Of a stretch of DNA of 64,000 nt, positions 25,907 to 33,844 are shown one piece after another. Each line of letters starts with the position of its first letter. Position 1 is the first letter of the stretch. Position numbers and translations under genes: made by a program. The notes below the pieces were generated by a model that saw only the letters and a program-made list of their open reading frames with translations, was not told the DNA's origin and searched no databases. The stretch comes from DSSB01 sp046346845 (GTDB lineage Bacteria; UBA10199; DSSB01): assembly GCA_046346845.1 (NCBI GenBank), contig JAXMHH010000004.1, forward strand, positions 62,001 to 126,000. Reading direction: 5' to 3'.

Positions 25907-26548
25907 ATGTCCAAGCAGATTAGAAAGGCCCCGGAAGGCGTCCTCTCGATTTTGAAATCCTCGGATCCCTTTGCTGCCATCGCGGGCAAGGGCGACTTTT
26001 CCAAGCGGATGAAGGGGGCCCTCAAATCGGACCGTTTGCCTTCGGCAGTGACCGGGGATGCCTATAGCTCCGGCTTCGGCGGACAGCCCCGTTTTAATCC
26101 CAGCAGCGGTTTCGACACCATCAAGAGCGACCCCGATGCCTACAGCAAGATCCTGCGCGGGGGTTCGCGTAAGACCAAGACCATGACCCAACGCTATGCG
26201 CAACGGACGCTCGGGCAGGCCCATCGGACCCACCGACCCCGGGTCGACGAGAAAATGGTCGCGAAGTACTCCCGAAAGCACCACGCCAAGCGGGGGACCG
26301 CTCAGGTCGCCAAGGCGCTGCGGCGGGAAAAGGCCGGTCCCAGCGTTGCGCTCTATTACGCCTCGGGCGTTGGCTCCCTGAGCCTGGTTCCGACCTTGGT
26401 CCAGGTGGTGAAGGGGCCCAGGCAGGTCGCCAAGCTGCTGCGGAGCGGGGAACTCGCCCTGCGCAGCATGGTCCGTTACGATGCGGATCCGGCGAAGCCG
26501 ATGTTTTTGCCGGCCTACGGGGTGAGTCGCCTGTTCAGCCGGGGCTAG
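25907..26548 (+). CDS. Basic protein of unknown function behind a sigma-54 promoter
   Basis: I do not recognise this 213-residue product. It is strongly basic in the middle (RKTKTMTQRYAQRTLGQAH, KYSRKHHAKRGTAQ), has a Gly/Ser-rich N-terminal part without signal peptide and a moderately hydrophobic stretch ASGVGSLSLVPTLVQVV near the C terminus. Ribosome site and reading frame look genuine. The sigma-54-type promoter suggests expression tied to a specific activator. The next gene, mvaB, follows after 51 bases. Confidence 0.7.
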   Translation: MSKQIRKAPEGVLSILKSSDPFAAIAGKGDFSKRMKGALKSDRLPSAVTGDAYSSGFGGQPRFNPSSGFDTIKSDPDAYSKILRGGSRKTKTMTQRYAQRTLGQAHRTHRPRVDEKMVAKYSRKHHAKRGTAQVAKALRREKAGPSVALYYASGVGSLSLVPTLVQVVKGPRQVAKLLRSGELALRSMVRYDADPAKPMFLPAYGVSRLFSRG

Positions 26549-26599
26549 GCGGCAGGACTTCATTGCCTCCGCCCCTGATTTTTGCTTTATGCTTGGCTC

Positions 26600-27523
26600 A
26601 TGACGGCCGCGCCCCTTCCCAAAGAAGTTTGCCTCACCGAGGTCGGTCCCCGCGACGGATTGCAAAACGAGCGGGGGTTCGTGCCCACCCAGGACAAGCT
26701 CGCCTTCATCGAGCAGCTGGTGGAGGCCGGCGTCACGCGCCTGGAGGTCGGCTCCTTCGTGAGCCCCAAATGGGTGCCGGCAATGGCGGACACCGCCGAG
26801 TTATTCCAAAAATTACGGCGCAAGCCGGGCGTGAAATACATCGCCCTCGTCCCCAATCCCAAGGGCATGGAGGCCGCGCTCGCCAATCGCGTGGCGGACA
26901 TCGCCGTCTTCACTGCCGCCAGCGAGAGCTTTACCAAGAAGAATATCAACGCCACCATCGAGGAATCGCTCGCCAATATCCAGCAAGTCGTCTCGACGGC
27001 CCGCCGGGAAGGGATGTGGGTGCGGGGCTACCTGTCCACCTGCTTTGGCTGCCCCTATGAGGGGCGCGTCGCGCCCGACCAGGTGCTGCGAGTGACCCGG
27101 CGCCTGCTCGACATCGGGATCGACGAGCTTTCGATCGGCGACACCATCGGCGTCGCCACCCCCAACCAGGTGACCGAGTTGGTCGCCCGGCTGCGCCAGG
27201 AAATTTCCCTCGACCAAATAGCCCTGCATTTCCACGACACGCGCGGCACCGCCCTGGCCAATGTCCTGGCCGGCCTGCAGGCGGGGGTGGCGAAGTTCGA
27301 CAGCTCCGCGGGCGGGCTCGGCGGCTGTCCCTACGCCCCGGGAGCCTCGGGAAACCTCGCCAGCGAGGATCTGCTGTACCTGCTGCAGGGAATGGGGATC
27401 GAGACCGGGATCGACTTGGGAAAAGTGGTGCAGGCCTCCCAGCTTATCTCCCGTTCCTTGGGCAGGGCCCTTCCCAGCCGCTACCTGCAGGCGCACCTCT
27501 CCCAAATCTCCCGCCAACCTTAA
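26600..27523 (+). CDS. mvaB: Hydroxymethylglutaryl-CoA lyase
   Basis: This enzyme cleaves HMG-CoA to acetoacetate and acetyl-CoA, the final step of leucine breakdown. The 307-residue TIM-barrel protein has EVGPRDGLQNE with the metal-binding Asp, the HFHDTRGTALANV block with the metal histidines, and the active-site Cys in GGLGGCPYAPGASGN. The length fits the bacterial enzyme. It lies about 7 kb from the MCC genes, but completes their pathway. The ATG at 26600 is preferred to the upstream start at 26582. Confidence 0.94.
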   Translation: MTAAPLPKEVCLTEVGPRDGLQNERGFVPTQDKLAFIEQLVEAGVTRLEVGSFVSPKWVPAMADTAELFQKLRRKPGVKYIALVPNPKGMEAALANRVADIAVFTAASESFTKKNINATIEESLANIQQVVSTARREGMWVRGYLSTCFGCPYEGRVAPDQVLRVTRRLLDIGIDELSIGDTIGVATPNQVTELVARLRQEISLDQIALHFHDTRGTALANVLAGLQAGVAKFDSSAGGLGGCPYAPGASGNLASEDLLYLLQGMGIETGIDLGKVVQASQLISRSLGRALPSRYLQAHLSQISRQP

Positions 27524-27622
27524 GGCTGCACCGCGGGCCGCGGTGGTCCCCCGGATTGACAGGCCCCGCCCTGGATGTTAGCCCCTAAGCCCTCGAAGCG
27601 TTTGATATTTTTGAGGTGATTT

Positions 27623-28288
27623 ACGTTTGCCAACCTGAAAAAAGACATCCAAGTGGTCCGCGAGCGCGACCCCGCTGCGCGCTCCGGGTGGGAGATTTTT
27701 CTCTGCTACCCTGGCGTCCATGCCATGTTCTGGCACCGTCTCAATCACTGGCTCTGGAATCACAACTGGAAGCTCCTGGCACGCTGGCTCTCCCTAATGG
27801 TCCGTTTTTTCACGGCCATCGAGATCCACCCCGGCGCTCAGATCGGGGAGGGCTTCTTCATCGACCACGGCCTCGGCGTGGTGATCGGCGAGACGGCCGT
27901 CATCGGCAAAAACGTCACCATCTACCAGGGGGTGACCCTGGGCGGGACCTCCTGGCGGAAGGAAAAGCGCCACCCGACGGTGGAGGACAACGTCGTGATC
28001 GGGGCCAGCGCCGTGGTCCTGGGGCCCATCACCATTGGGCACGACAGCAAGATCGGCGCCTGCTCGGTCGTGGTCCAAAACGTCCCCCCGCACTCGACGG
28101 TGGTCGGCGTGCCGGGTAAGATCGCCGCGCACCCGAAAAACGTGGTGGGCGAACACTACGACCTCGAGCACGGGGAACTGCCCGATCCGGAATGGAACGC
28201 GATCACCTCCCTCAAGGAGGAGCTGCTGAGCGTCGAGCAGAAGATCACCAAGCTGATGAAAGAGCGCCCCACCGACTACGAGATCTGA
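27623..28288 (+). CDS. cysE: Serine O-acetyltransferase, apparently starting at ACG
   Basis: This enzyme acetylates serine for cysteine synthesis. The C-terminal left-handed beta-helix shows hexapeptide repeats (IHPGAQIGEGFFIDHGLG, GVTLGGTSWRKEKRHP). The family usually begins MFxNLKxDIQVV; here the frame reads TFANLKKDIQVV, with ACG at 27623 in the Met position and GAGGTGA (27613-27619) at the correct distance. An in-frame stop lies just upstream at 27617. The first normal start codon is the GTG at 27653, which would cut ten conserved residues. It is followed by a cysteine desulfurase gene after five bases. Confidence 0.88.
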   Translation, partial: TFANLKKDIQVVRERDPAARSGWEIFLCYPGVHAMFWHRLNHWLWNHNWKLLARWLSLMVRFFTAIEIHPGAQIGEGFFIDHGLGVVIGETAVIGKNVTIYQGVTLGGTSWRKEKRHPTVEDNVVIGASAVVLGPITIGHDSKIGACSVVVQNVPPHSTVVGVPGKIAAHPKNVVGEHYDLEHGELPDPEWNAITSLKEELLSVEQKITKLMKERPTDYEI

Positions 28289-28293
28289 TCGCC

Positions 28294-29427
28294 ATGATCT
28301 ATTTCGACAACAACGCGACCACGCCCCTCGCACCGGAAGCCGCCGCCGCGATGGCGGAGGCGGCCGAACGCTTCGGCAACGCGAGCAGCGTCCATGCCTT
28401 CGGCCGGGAGGCCAGGCGCCTGCTCAACGAGGCCCGGGAGCGGGTTGCGGCCTGTCTGCGCGTGCCGGAGGCCACGCTGACCTTCAACTCCGGTGCGACC
28501 GAGTCCCTGAATACCGCCATGCTGGGCCTGCTGGGCCACGGTTCCGGCCCGAGGCACCTGATCGTCTCGCGCGTCGAGCACGCGGCGGTACTGCGCACGG
28601 CGGAGTTTCTCGAGGGCTGCGGCATCGAGGTCAGTTACCTGGAGGTGGATGGGGAAGGGCGGCTCGAGCCGGATGCGGTGACGGAGGCGATCCGACCGCA
28701 CACCCGGCTGATCGCCGTGATGTTCGCCAACAACGAGACGGGCAATCTCTTTCCCGTGAAGCGGATCGGCGAAATCGCCCGCGCTCGTGGCATTCCCTAT
28801 CTTTGCGACGCGGTGCAGGCGGCGGGGAAGCTCGAGCTGGACCTTTCGCTGCTGCCGGTTGATTTGGCAGCCATGTCCGCGCATAAATTCCATGGACCGA
28901 AGGGCGTGGGCCTCCTGTATTGCCGCAAGGGGCTGGAGTTGCCACCGCTGCTCCGCGGCGGCCGGCAGGAGCGCGGGCTGCGCGCCGGCACCGAGAACGT
29001 TCCGGGCATCGTCGGCTTGGCGATGGCCCTGGAATTGGCCATGCGGAATTCCCTCCAAGACCAGCGGCGGATCGCCGCGCTGCGCGATCGCCTCCAAGCC
29101 GGGTTGCTGGAGCGGGTGCCTGGTTTGCTGGTGAACGGCGACGCCGAGCACCGCCTGGCCAACACCTTGAACTTTCGCGTTCCCGGCGTCTCGGGGGAGA
29201 CCCTGTTGATGAACCTCGACATGGCAGGGGTCGCGGTCAGCGTCGGTTCCGCCTGCGATTCGGGTTCGCTGGAGGCCTCACATGTCCTGACGGCGATGGG
29301 TTTGGGGGAAGCGGCGGCTTTGGAATCGGTGCGGGTGAGCTTGTCGCGCTACAACACTTTGGCCGAGGTGGAGGCCTTTTTGGAGATTTTGCCGCGTTTG
29401 GTGGCTAAGATTCGGGACGCCGCCTAG
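28294..29427 (+). CDS. Cysteine desulfurase (NifS/IscS family)
   Basis: This PLP enzyme takes sulfur from cysteine for thio-modification or Fe-S assembly. The 377-residue product starts IYFDNNATTPLAPEA, and has the PLP lysine in MSAHKFHGPKG and the persulfide Cys in GSACDSGS. It lies between cysE and mnmA, so supplying sulfur to tRNA 2-thiolation is the likely job. No iscU-type scaffold gene is adjacent. The ATG at 28294 is five bases after the cysE stop. Confidence 0.94.
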   Translation: MIYFDNNATTPLAPEAAAAMAEAAERFGNASSVHAFGREARRLLNEARERVAACLRVPEATLTFNSGATESLNTAMLGLLGHGSGPRHLIVSRVEHAAVLRTAEFLEGCGIEVSYLEVDGEGRLEPDAVTEAIRPHTRLIAVMFANNETGNLFPVKRIGEIARARGIPYLCDAVQAAGKLELDLSLLPVDLAAMSAHKFHGPKGVGLLYCRKGLELPPLLRGGRQERGLRAGTENVPGIVGLAMALELAMRNSLQDQRRIAALRDRLQAGLLERVPGLLVNGDAEHRLANTLNFRVPGVSGETLLMNLDMAGVAVSVGSACDSGSLEASHVLTAMGLGEAAALESVRVSLSRYNTLAEVEAFLEILPRLVAKIRDAA

Positions 29428-29455
29428 GGGCTTGCGTTTGGTGGTATGCCACGCC

Positions 29456-29607
29456 GGCCCCTGGCTGGAGGGACCTCCCCTCGGGGCTCTTTTCTCCCGG
29501 GCTCAAGCCGCCCGGGAGAAAGGTTTGAGCATCGAAACTATCACAGGCTTTAAGGGGGTCGATGCTCAAAAAACCGCCCCAAGGGGAGGTCCCTCCAGCC
29601 AGGGGCC
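29456..29607. repeat. Cloverleaf palindromic element C
   Basis: The outer arms 29456-29486 and 29577-29607 are 31 bases with one mismatch. Inside lie two perfect hairpins: TTTCTCCCGGG/CCCGGGAGAAA (29491-29501 with 29511-29521) and TTTGAGCATCGA/TCGATGCTCAAA (29524-29535 with 29559-29570). The layout matches elements A, B and D. It sits between the cysteine desulfurase and mnmA genes. The ORF predicted across it is an artefact. Confidence 0.88.
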
Positions 29608-29654
29608 TTGGTGCTAAGAGAAGAATTTTTTGATCAGTTTTTTTGGAGATAGTT

Positions 29655-30749
29655 TTGAATCTCGATAAGAACAAAGTGGTGGTTGCCATGAGCGGGGGGG
29701 TGGACAGCTCCGTCGCCGCGCTGCTGATGAAGCGCGCCGGCTACGAAGTGGTCGGCATCACCCTCAAGCTCTGGGACGCGCCCAAGGACGAGCCGCAGCG
29801 GCATACCAGCTGCTGCTCGATCGAGGACATCACCGATGCGCGCCGGGTCGCCGACCAAATCGGCATTCCCTTCTACGTGGTCAACAGCAAACAGGCCTTC
29901 CGCGAGCAGGTGGTCGACAAGTTCGTCTCGGAATACCTGGCCGGGCGCACCCCCAATCCCTGCGCGCTGTGCAACGACAAGGTGAAGTTCGACTTCCTCT
30001 TCGACAAGGCCTTCGAGCTCGGCGCCTACTACATCGCCACCGGGCATTACGCGATGAAGGACTTCGATCCCCTGGCGGGGGAGTGGCGCCTGTTCAAGGG
30101 GCGGGACGACCGAAAGGACCAGAGCTATTTCCTCTTCAGCCTCGGACAAAGGCAGCTCGAGCACACCCTCTTTCCCGTCGGGGAACTGAGCAAGGCGGAG
30201 GTGCGGCGGATCGCGCGGGAGGCCGGGCTCAAGACCAGCGAGAAGCCCGACAGCCAGGAGATTTGCTTCGTCCCGAGCGGAGACCACGGGGATTTCATCG
30301 CAAAGTACCTCGGCGGCAAGACTCCGGACGCCGGCGAATTCGTGAACGAGGCCGGAGTGCCCTTGGGCCGGCACGAGGGGATTCACCGCTACACCGTCGG
30401 GCAGCGGCGCGGGACCCAGGTGGCGCAGGGGGAACGGGTTTACGTGAAGGCCATCGATCCCGTCTCCAACCGCATCGTGATGGGCGACAACGATTCCCTG
30501 TTCCAACCCGTCTTGCTCGCCTCGGGCGTGCGCTGGGTGCGTTCGGTGAGCGATGGCCTGGAGGTCACCGCGCGCATCCGCCATCGCCACGAAGGCAGCC
30601 CGGCGGTTTTGCGCTTTGTGGAGAAGGGGAGGGTGCGGGTGGAATTCCGCGAGCGCCAGCGGGCCATCAGCCCGGGACAGGCGGTGGTGTTTTATCGCGG
30701 CGACGAGTGTCTGGGAGGCGGCTGGATCGAAGGGGGCGCGGATGCCTGA
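29655..30749 (+). CDS. mnmA: tRNA-uridine 2-sulfurtransferase
   Basis: MnmA places the 2-thio group on U34 of tRNAs for Lys, Glu and Gln. The 364-residue protein has the PP-loop VVVAMSGGVDSSVAAL, the catalytic-Cys motif NPCALCNDKVKF and the second Cys in SQEICFVPSGDHGDF. The TTG at 29655 has GGAG six bases upstream; the TTG at 29643 lacks one. It probably receives sulfur from the desulfurase encoded just upstream. It overlaps mtaB by eight bases. Confidence 0.95.
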   Translation: MNLDKNKVVVAMSGGVDSSVAALLMKRAGYEVVGITLKLWDAPKDEPQRHTSCCSIEDITDARRVADQIGIPFYVVNSKQAFREQVVDKFVSEYLAGRTPNPCALCNDKVKFDFLFDKAFELGAYYIATGHYAMKDFDPLAGEWRLFKGRDDRKDQSYFLFSLGQRQLEHTLFPVGELSKAEVRRIAREAGLKTSEKPDSQEICFVPSGDHGDFIAKYLGGKTPDAGEFVNEAGVPLGRHEGIHRYTVGQRRGTQVAQGERVYVKAIDPVSNRIVMGDNDSLFQPVLLASGVRWVRSVSDGLEVTARIRHRHEGSPAVLRFVEKGRVRVEFRERQRAISPGQAVVFYRGDECLGGGWIEGGADA

Positions 30750-32106
30750 ACGGGAGCCCACCACCGTCGCCTTCGCCACGCTGGGGTGCAAGGCCAACCA
30801 ATACGACACCAGCTACCTCGAGGCCCAGCTGCAGGCCCGGAGCTTCCGCCTGGTTGATTTCAAGGAGCGGGCCGACATCTACATCATCAATACCTGCACG
30901 GTCACCGACCGGGCCGACATGGACAGCCGCAACCTGATTCGCCGAGCCGCGCGGCGCAATCCCGAGGCCTTCAAGATCGTCACCGGCTGCTACGCCCAGA
31001 CCAAGCCCGGGGAAGTCGCTGGGGTCGAAGGGGTCGACCTCGTTCTGGGCAACGACAAGAAGGCGAGGCTGCTCGACTATCTCGAGATGGGGCGTCCGGA
31101 GCGGCCGATGATCGAGGTCGACAACATCTTCCTGCAGACCGAGCTCGAGACCTTCGGGATGGCCAGCTATTCCAAAAACACCCGGGCCTTCGTGAAGATC
31201 CAGGACGGCTGCAACCAATTCTGCAGCTTCTGTATCATTCCCTACGCCCGCGGCCGCAATCGCAGCATCCCCATCCCGCGCATCCTCGAGGAGTTGCAGG
31301 GCCTGAGCGAGCGCGGGTTCAAAGAGGCGGTGCTCACCGGCATCCACATCGGGACCTACGGACACGACCAATCGCCCGCTACCAGCCTGCTGGAGCTGCT
31401 GCGGGAAATCGACCGGACCCGTCCCATCCACCGGGTCCGCGTCTCCTCGATCGACCCCGAGGAGGTGAGCGAGGAGATGGTCGAGTTATTCGCGACCTCG
31501 CAGGTGCTGTGCCCGCACTTGCATATTCCCCTCCAGGCCGGCGACGACGCCATCCTGCAGATGATGAAGCGGCGCTATTCGGTCGCCGAATTCGCCTCGC
31601 TTTGCGAGCGGCTCGCCGCGAAACTCCCCCGGGCCTGCCTGGGGACCGACGTCATCGTCGGATTTCCCTACGAGGACGAGGCCCGCTTCGAGAATACCCA
31701 TCGCCTGCTAGCGGCCTCGCCACTGCACTATTTCCACGTCTTTCCCTTCAGCCCCAAGCGGGGGACCCGGGCCGCCAAGATGCTGGGCCAGGTGCCGGCC
31801 CAGGTGAAAAAGGCCCAGGCGGCCCGGCTGCGGGCCCTTTCCGAGGCCAAATCGGCCGAATTTCGGGCCCGTTTCGCGGGGGAGGAGGTCGAAGTCCTGC
31901 TTGAGCGGCCCAGCGACGTGTGCCAGAATGGGGGGCATTCCCAGGCGGTATGGACCGGATTTTCCGAAAATTACCTGCCCGTCGAGGTGAGGACGGAGCG
32001 GGGTTGTTCCGGAAAGCTCGTTCGATGCCGGCTGGAGTTAGAGAGCGGAGGAAGCCTTGCCGGAAAAGATCAGCCGGGACGAGAAGAAGCGACTCAAGGA
32101 ATTTGA
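30742..32106 (+). CDS. mtaB: tRNA t6A37 methylthiotransferase
   Basis: MtaB converts t6A37 to ms2t6A37 in tRNA. The 454-residue protein has an N-terminal UPF0004 domain with Cys ligands (TLGCKANQYD, INTCTV, GCYAQTKP), the radical-SAM motif CNQFCSFCIIPYARGR and a C-terminal TRAM-like region. The TLGCKxNQYD start favours MtaB over MiaB or RimO. The ATG at 30742 overlaps mnmA. Its substrate base is prepared by TsaC, which is encoded at 8537. Confidence 0.93.
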   Translation: MPEREPTTVAFATLGCKANQYDTSYLEAQLQARSFRLVDFKERADIYIINTCTVTDRADMDSRNLIRRAARRNPEAFKIVTGCYAQTKPGEVAGVEGVDLVLGNDKKARLLDYLEMGRPERPMIEVDNIFLQTELETFGMASYSKNTRAFVKIQDGCNQFCSFCIIPYARGRNRSIPIPRILEELQGLSERGFKEAVLTGIHIGTYGHDQSPATSLLELLREIDRTRPIHRVRVSSIDPEEVSEEMVELFATSQVLCPHLHIPLQAGDDAILQMMKRRYSVAEFASLCERLAAKLPRACLGTDVIVGFPYEDEARFENTHRLLAASPLHYFHVFPFSPKRGTRAAKMLGQVPAQVKKAQAARLRALSEAKSAEFRARFAGEEVEVLLERPSDVCQNGGHSQAVWTGFSENYLPVEVRTERGCSGKLVRCRLELESGGSLAGKDQPGREEATQGI

Positions 32107-32824
32107 GAAGAAGCTCGGATACCGGTTTCGAAAAAAAACCCTCCTCAAAAACGCGTTGACCCATAAGTCCTACGCCAACGAGCGCCGCCTCGAGGCCGAC
32201 GACCATAACGAGCGCCTGGAATACCTGGGCGACGCTGTCCTCGAGCTCATCGTCTCTCATCTGTTGATGGAGAATTACCCCCAGGCCGCCGAGGGCGAGC
32301 TGAGCAAACTGCGGGCCTCCATCGTCAACGAAAAAACCCTGGCCAACGTCGCCCGCGAGCACGACTTGGGGGAATACCTCTACCTGGGCAAGGGGGAGGA
32401 GATGGGCGCGGGCCGCGAAAAGGCGAGTCTCTTGGCCAATGCCCTGGAAGCGGTGCTCGGGGCGATCTACCTCGACCGTGGCTTCAAGAAGGCCTACAAG
32501 GTGATCGGCCGCATCGCCCTCGAGCTCTTCGAGCAGGTAGGGCAGGAAGGCTTCTACAAGGACTACAAGACCCAATTGCAAGAGCGGGCCCAAGTCCTGT
32601 TCAAGACCGTTCCCAAGTACAAACTGGTGAAGGAGTCCGGCCCCGACCACGACAAGACCTTCGAGATCAATCTGCTGATCCGCGGGGAGCTGATGGGCGT
32701 CGGGATCGGCAAAAGCAAGAAGAACGCCGAGCAGGCCGCCGCCAAGGAGGCCCTCGAGGCCTTGGAGCGGCACGAGGTCAAGGCCGGCGATCCCGTGCCG
32801 CCCCGAGAGCATGCGACCTCCTGA
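32057..32824 (+). CDS. rnc: Ribonuclease III
   Basis: RNase III cleaves double-stranded RNA in rRNA processing and regulation. The 255-residue protein has the signature NERLEYLGDAVLEL, a second acidic site region ANALEAVLGAIYLDRG, and a C-terminal dsRBD (DYKTQLQERAQ … GVGIGKSKKNAEQAAAKEAL). The start is a TTG at 32057 behind a strong GGAGGAAG site, inside the end of mtaB (50-base overlap). It overlaps the following radical-SAM gene by 14 bases. Confidence 0.95.
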   Translation: MPEKISRDEKKRLKEFEKKLGYRFRKKTLLKNALTHKSYANERRLEADDHNERLEYLGDAVLELIVSHLLMENYPQAAEGELSKLRASIVNEKTLANVAREHDLGEYLYLGKGEEMGAGREKASLLANALEAVLGAIYLDRGFKKAYKVIGRIALELFEQVGQEGFYKDYKTQLQERAQVLFKTVPKYKLVKESGPDHDKTFEINLLIRGELMGVGIGKSKKNAEQAAAKEALEALERHEVKAGDPVPPREHATS

Positions 32825-33698
32825 ACGACCCTACATCATTCCGATCTTCATTTCCCACCTGGGTTGTCCCTTTCAGTGCCTCTATTGCCAGCAGGAACGC
32901 ATCACCGCGCAAGCCAAGTGGCTGCCGACCCCGGCGGCGATTGACGAGCGGGTGGAGGCCTTTTTAAAGACCCGGAAGCGGGGGAAATACTCCCATACCG
33001 AGATCGCCTTCTACGGCGGCACCTTCACCGGCCTGGCGCCGGACCGGATGGAGGGGCTGTTGCGCGCGGCGCATCGCTTCCTGGCCAGCGGCGAGGTACG
33101 CAACCTGCGCGCCTCGACCAAGCCGGATTACCTCGATGCGGACAAGCTCGATCTGCTGTGGCGCTATGGGATGGATACGGTCGAGCTGGGGGTTCAGTCC
33201 CTGAATGACGAAGTGCTGCGCCAAGTGGGACGCGGTTATCAGGCCTCCGACGTCGAACGGGCCGTCGCCCTGCTGAAGGAACGAGGCATGAAGGTCGGAA
33301 TCCAATTGATGCAGGGCCTTCCGGGAGGCGACGAGTCCGAGGCCCTAGAGAGCGCGCGCCGCGCCATTGCGCTGGGACCGGATTTTGTGCGGCTCTACCC
33401 GACGGTCGTCCTTGAGGGAACCGCGCTTGCCGAACTCTACCGCCGGGGCCTGTATCACCCCTGGTCTTTGGAGCAGGCCGTGGCGGTCTGCCGGGAATTG
33501 GAGTCCCTATTCGATGCCGCCGGGATCCCGATCATCAAATTGGGGCTGGAATTCTCGAGCGATGAAAAGGAGGGCATCCTGGCCGGGCCCTATCATCCCC
33601 GGTTTCGGGAATTATTGGCCTGTTCAAAAAAAACGCCGGGGGTGGGTGGGTCCCCAGTGGCGAACCGGTTTTCAAGATGGTCGCGGGAGGCTTTGTAG
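32811..33698 (+). CDS. Elp3-like radical SAM protein, C terminus atypical
   Basis: This 295-residue protein has the radical-SAM cluster motif CPFQCLYC near its start, FYGGTFTGL, STKPDYLD and ELGVQSLNDEVL, the pattern of short Elp3/HemN-related radical-SAM proteins of unknown substrate. After GPYHPRFRELL the sequence loses family likeness (CSKKTPGVGGSPVANRF), just past a run of eight A at about 33626. A frame change there, real or from sequencing, may have altered the end. It overlaps rnc and lies about 150 bases before era. Confidence 0.82.
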   Translation: MRPPERPYIIPIFISHLGCPFQCLYCQQERITAQAKWLPTPAAIDERVEAFLKTRKRGKYSHTEIAFYGGTFTGLAPDRMEGLLRAAHRFLASGEVRNLRASTKPDYLDADKLDLLWRYGMDTVELGVQSLNDEVLRQVGRGYQASDVERAVALLKERGMKVGIQLMQGLPGGDESEALESARRAIALGPDFVRLYPTVVLEGTALAELYRRGLYHPWSLEQAVAVCRELESLFDAAGIPIIKLGLEFSSDEKEGILAGPYHPRFRELLACSKKTPGVGGSPVANRFSRWSREAL

Positions 33699-33844
33699 AC
33701 TTTGATGGTGCCAAATCGAATGGTTTGATATGGCACAAGACGGCTCAATATTTAAAAAATATAATAATATTAATTAGTTATTGTATATTCGCTCCCGATT
33801 CGGTTCGCCTTGCGAAAGTCCCCGGATTCCTCTAGGACCAGCCC

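Noticed and set aside
27556..27561. TTGACA upstream of cysE as a sigma-70 promoter
   Set aside because: The -35 box is perfect but no acceptable -10 box lies 16-18 bases downstream.
29432..29689. Short ORFs on both strands across element C
   Set aside because: They lie within a near-perfect palindrome and simply mirror each other.
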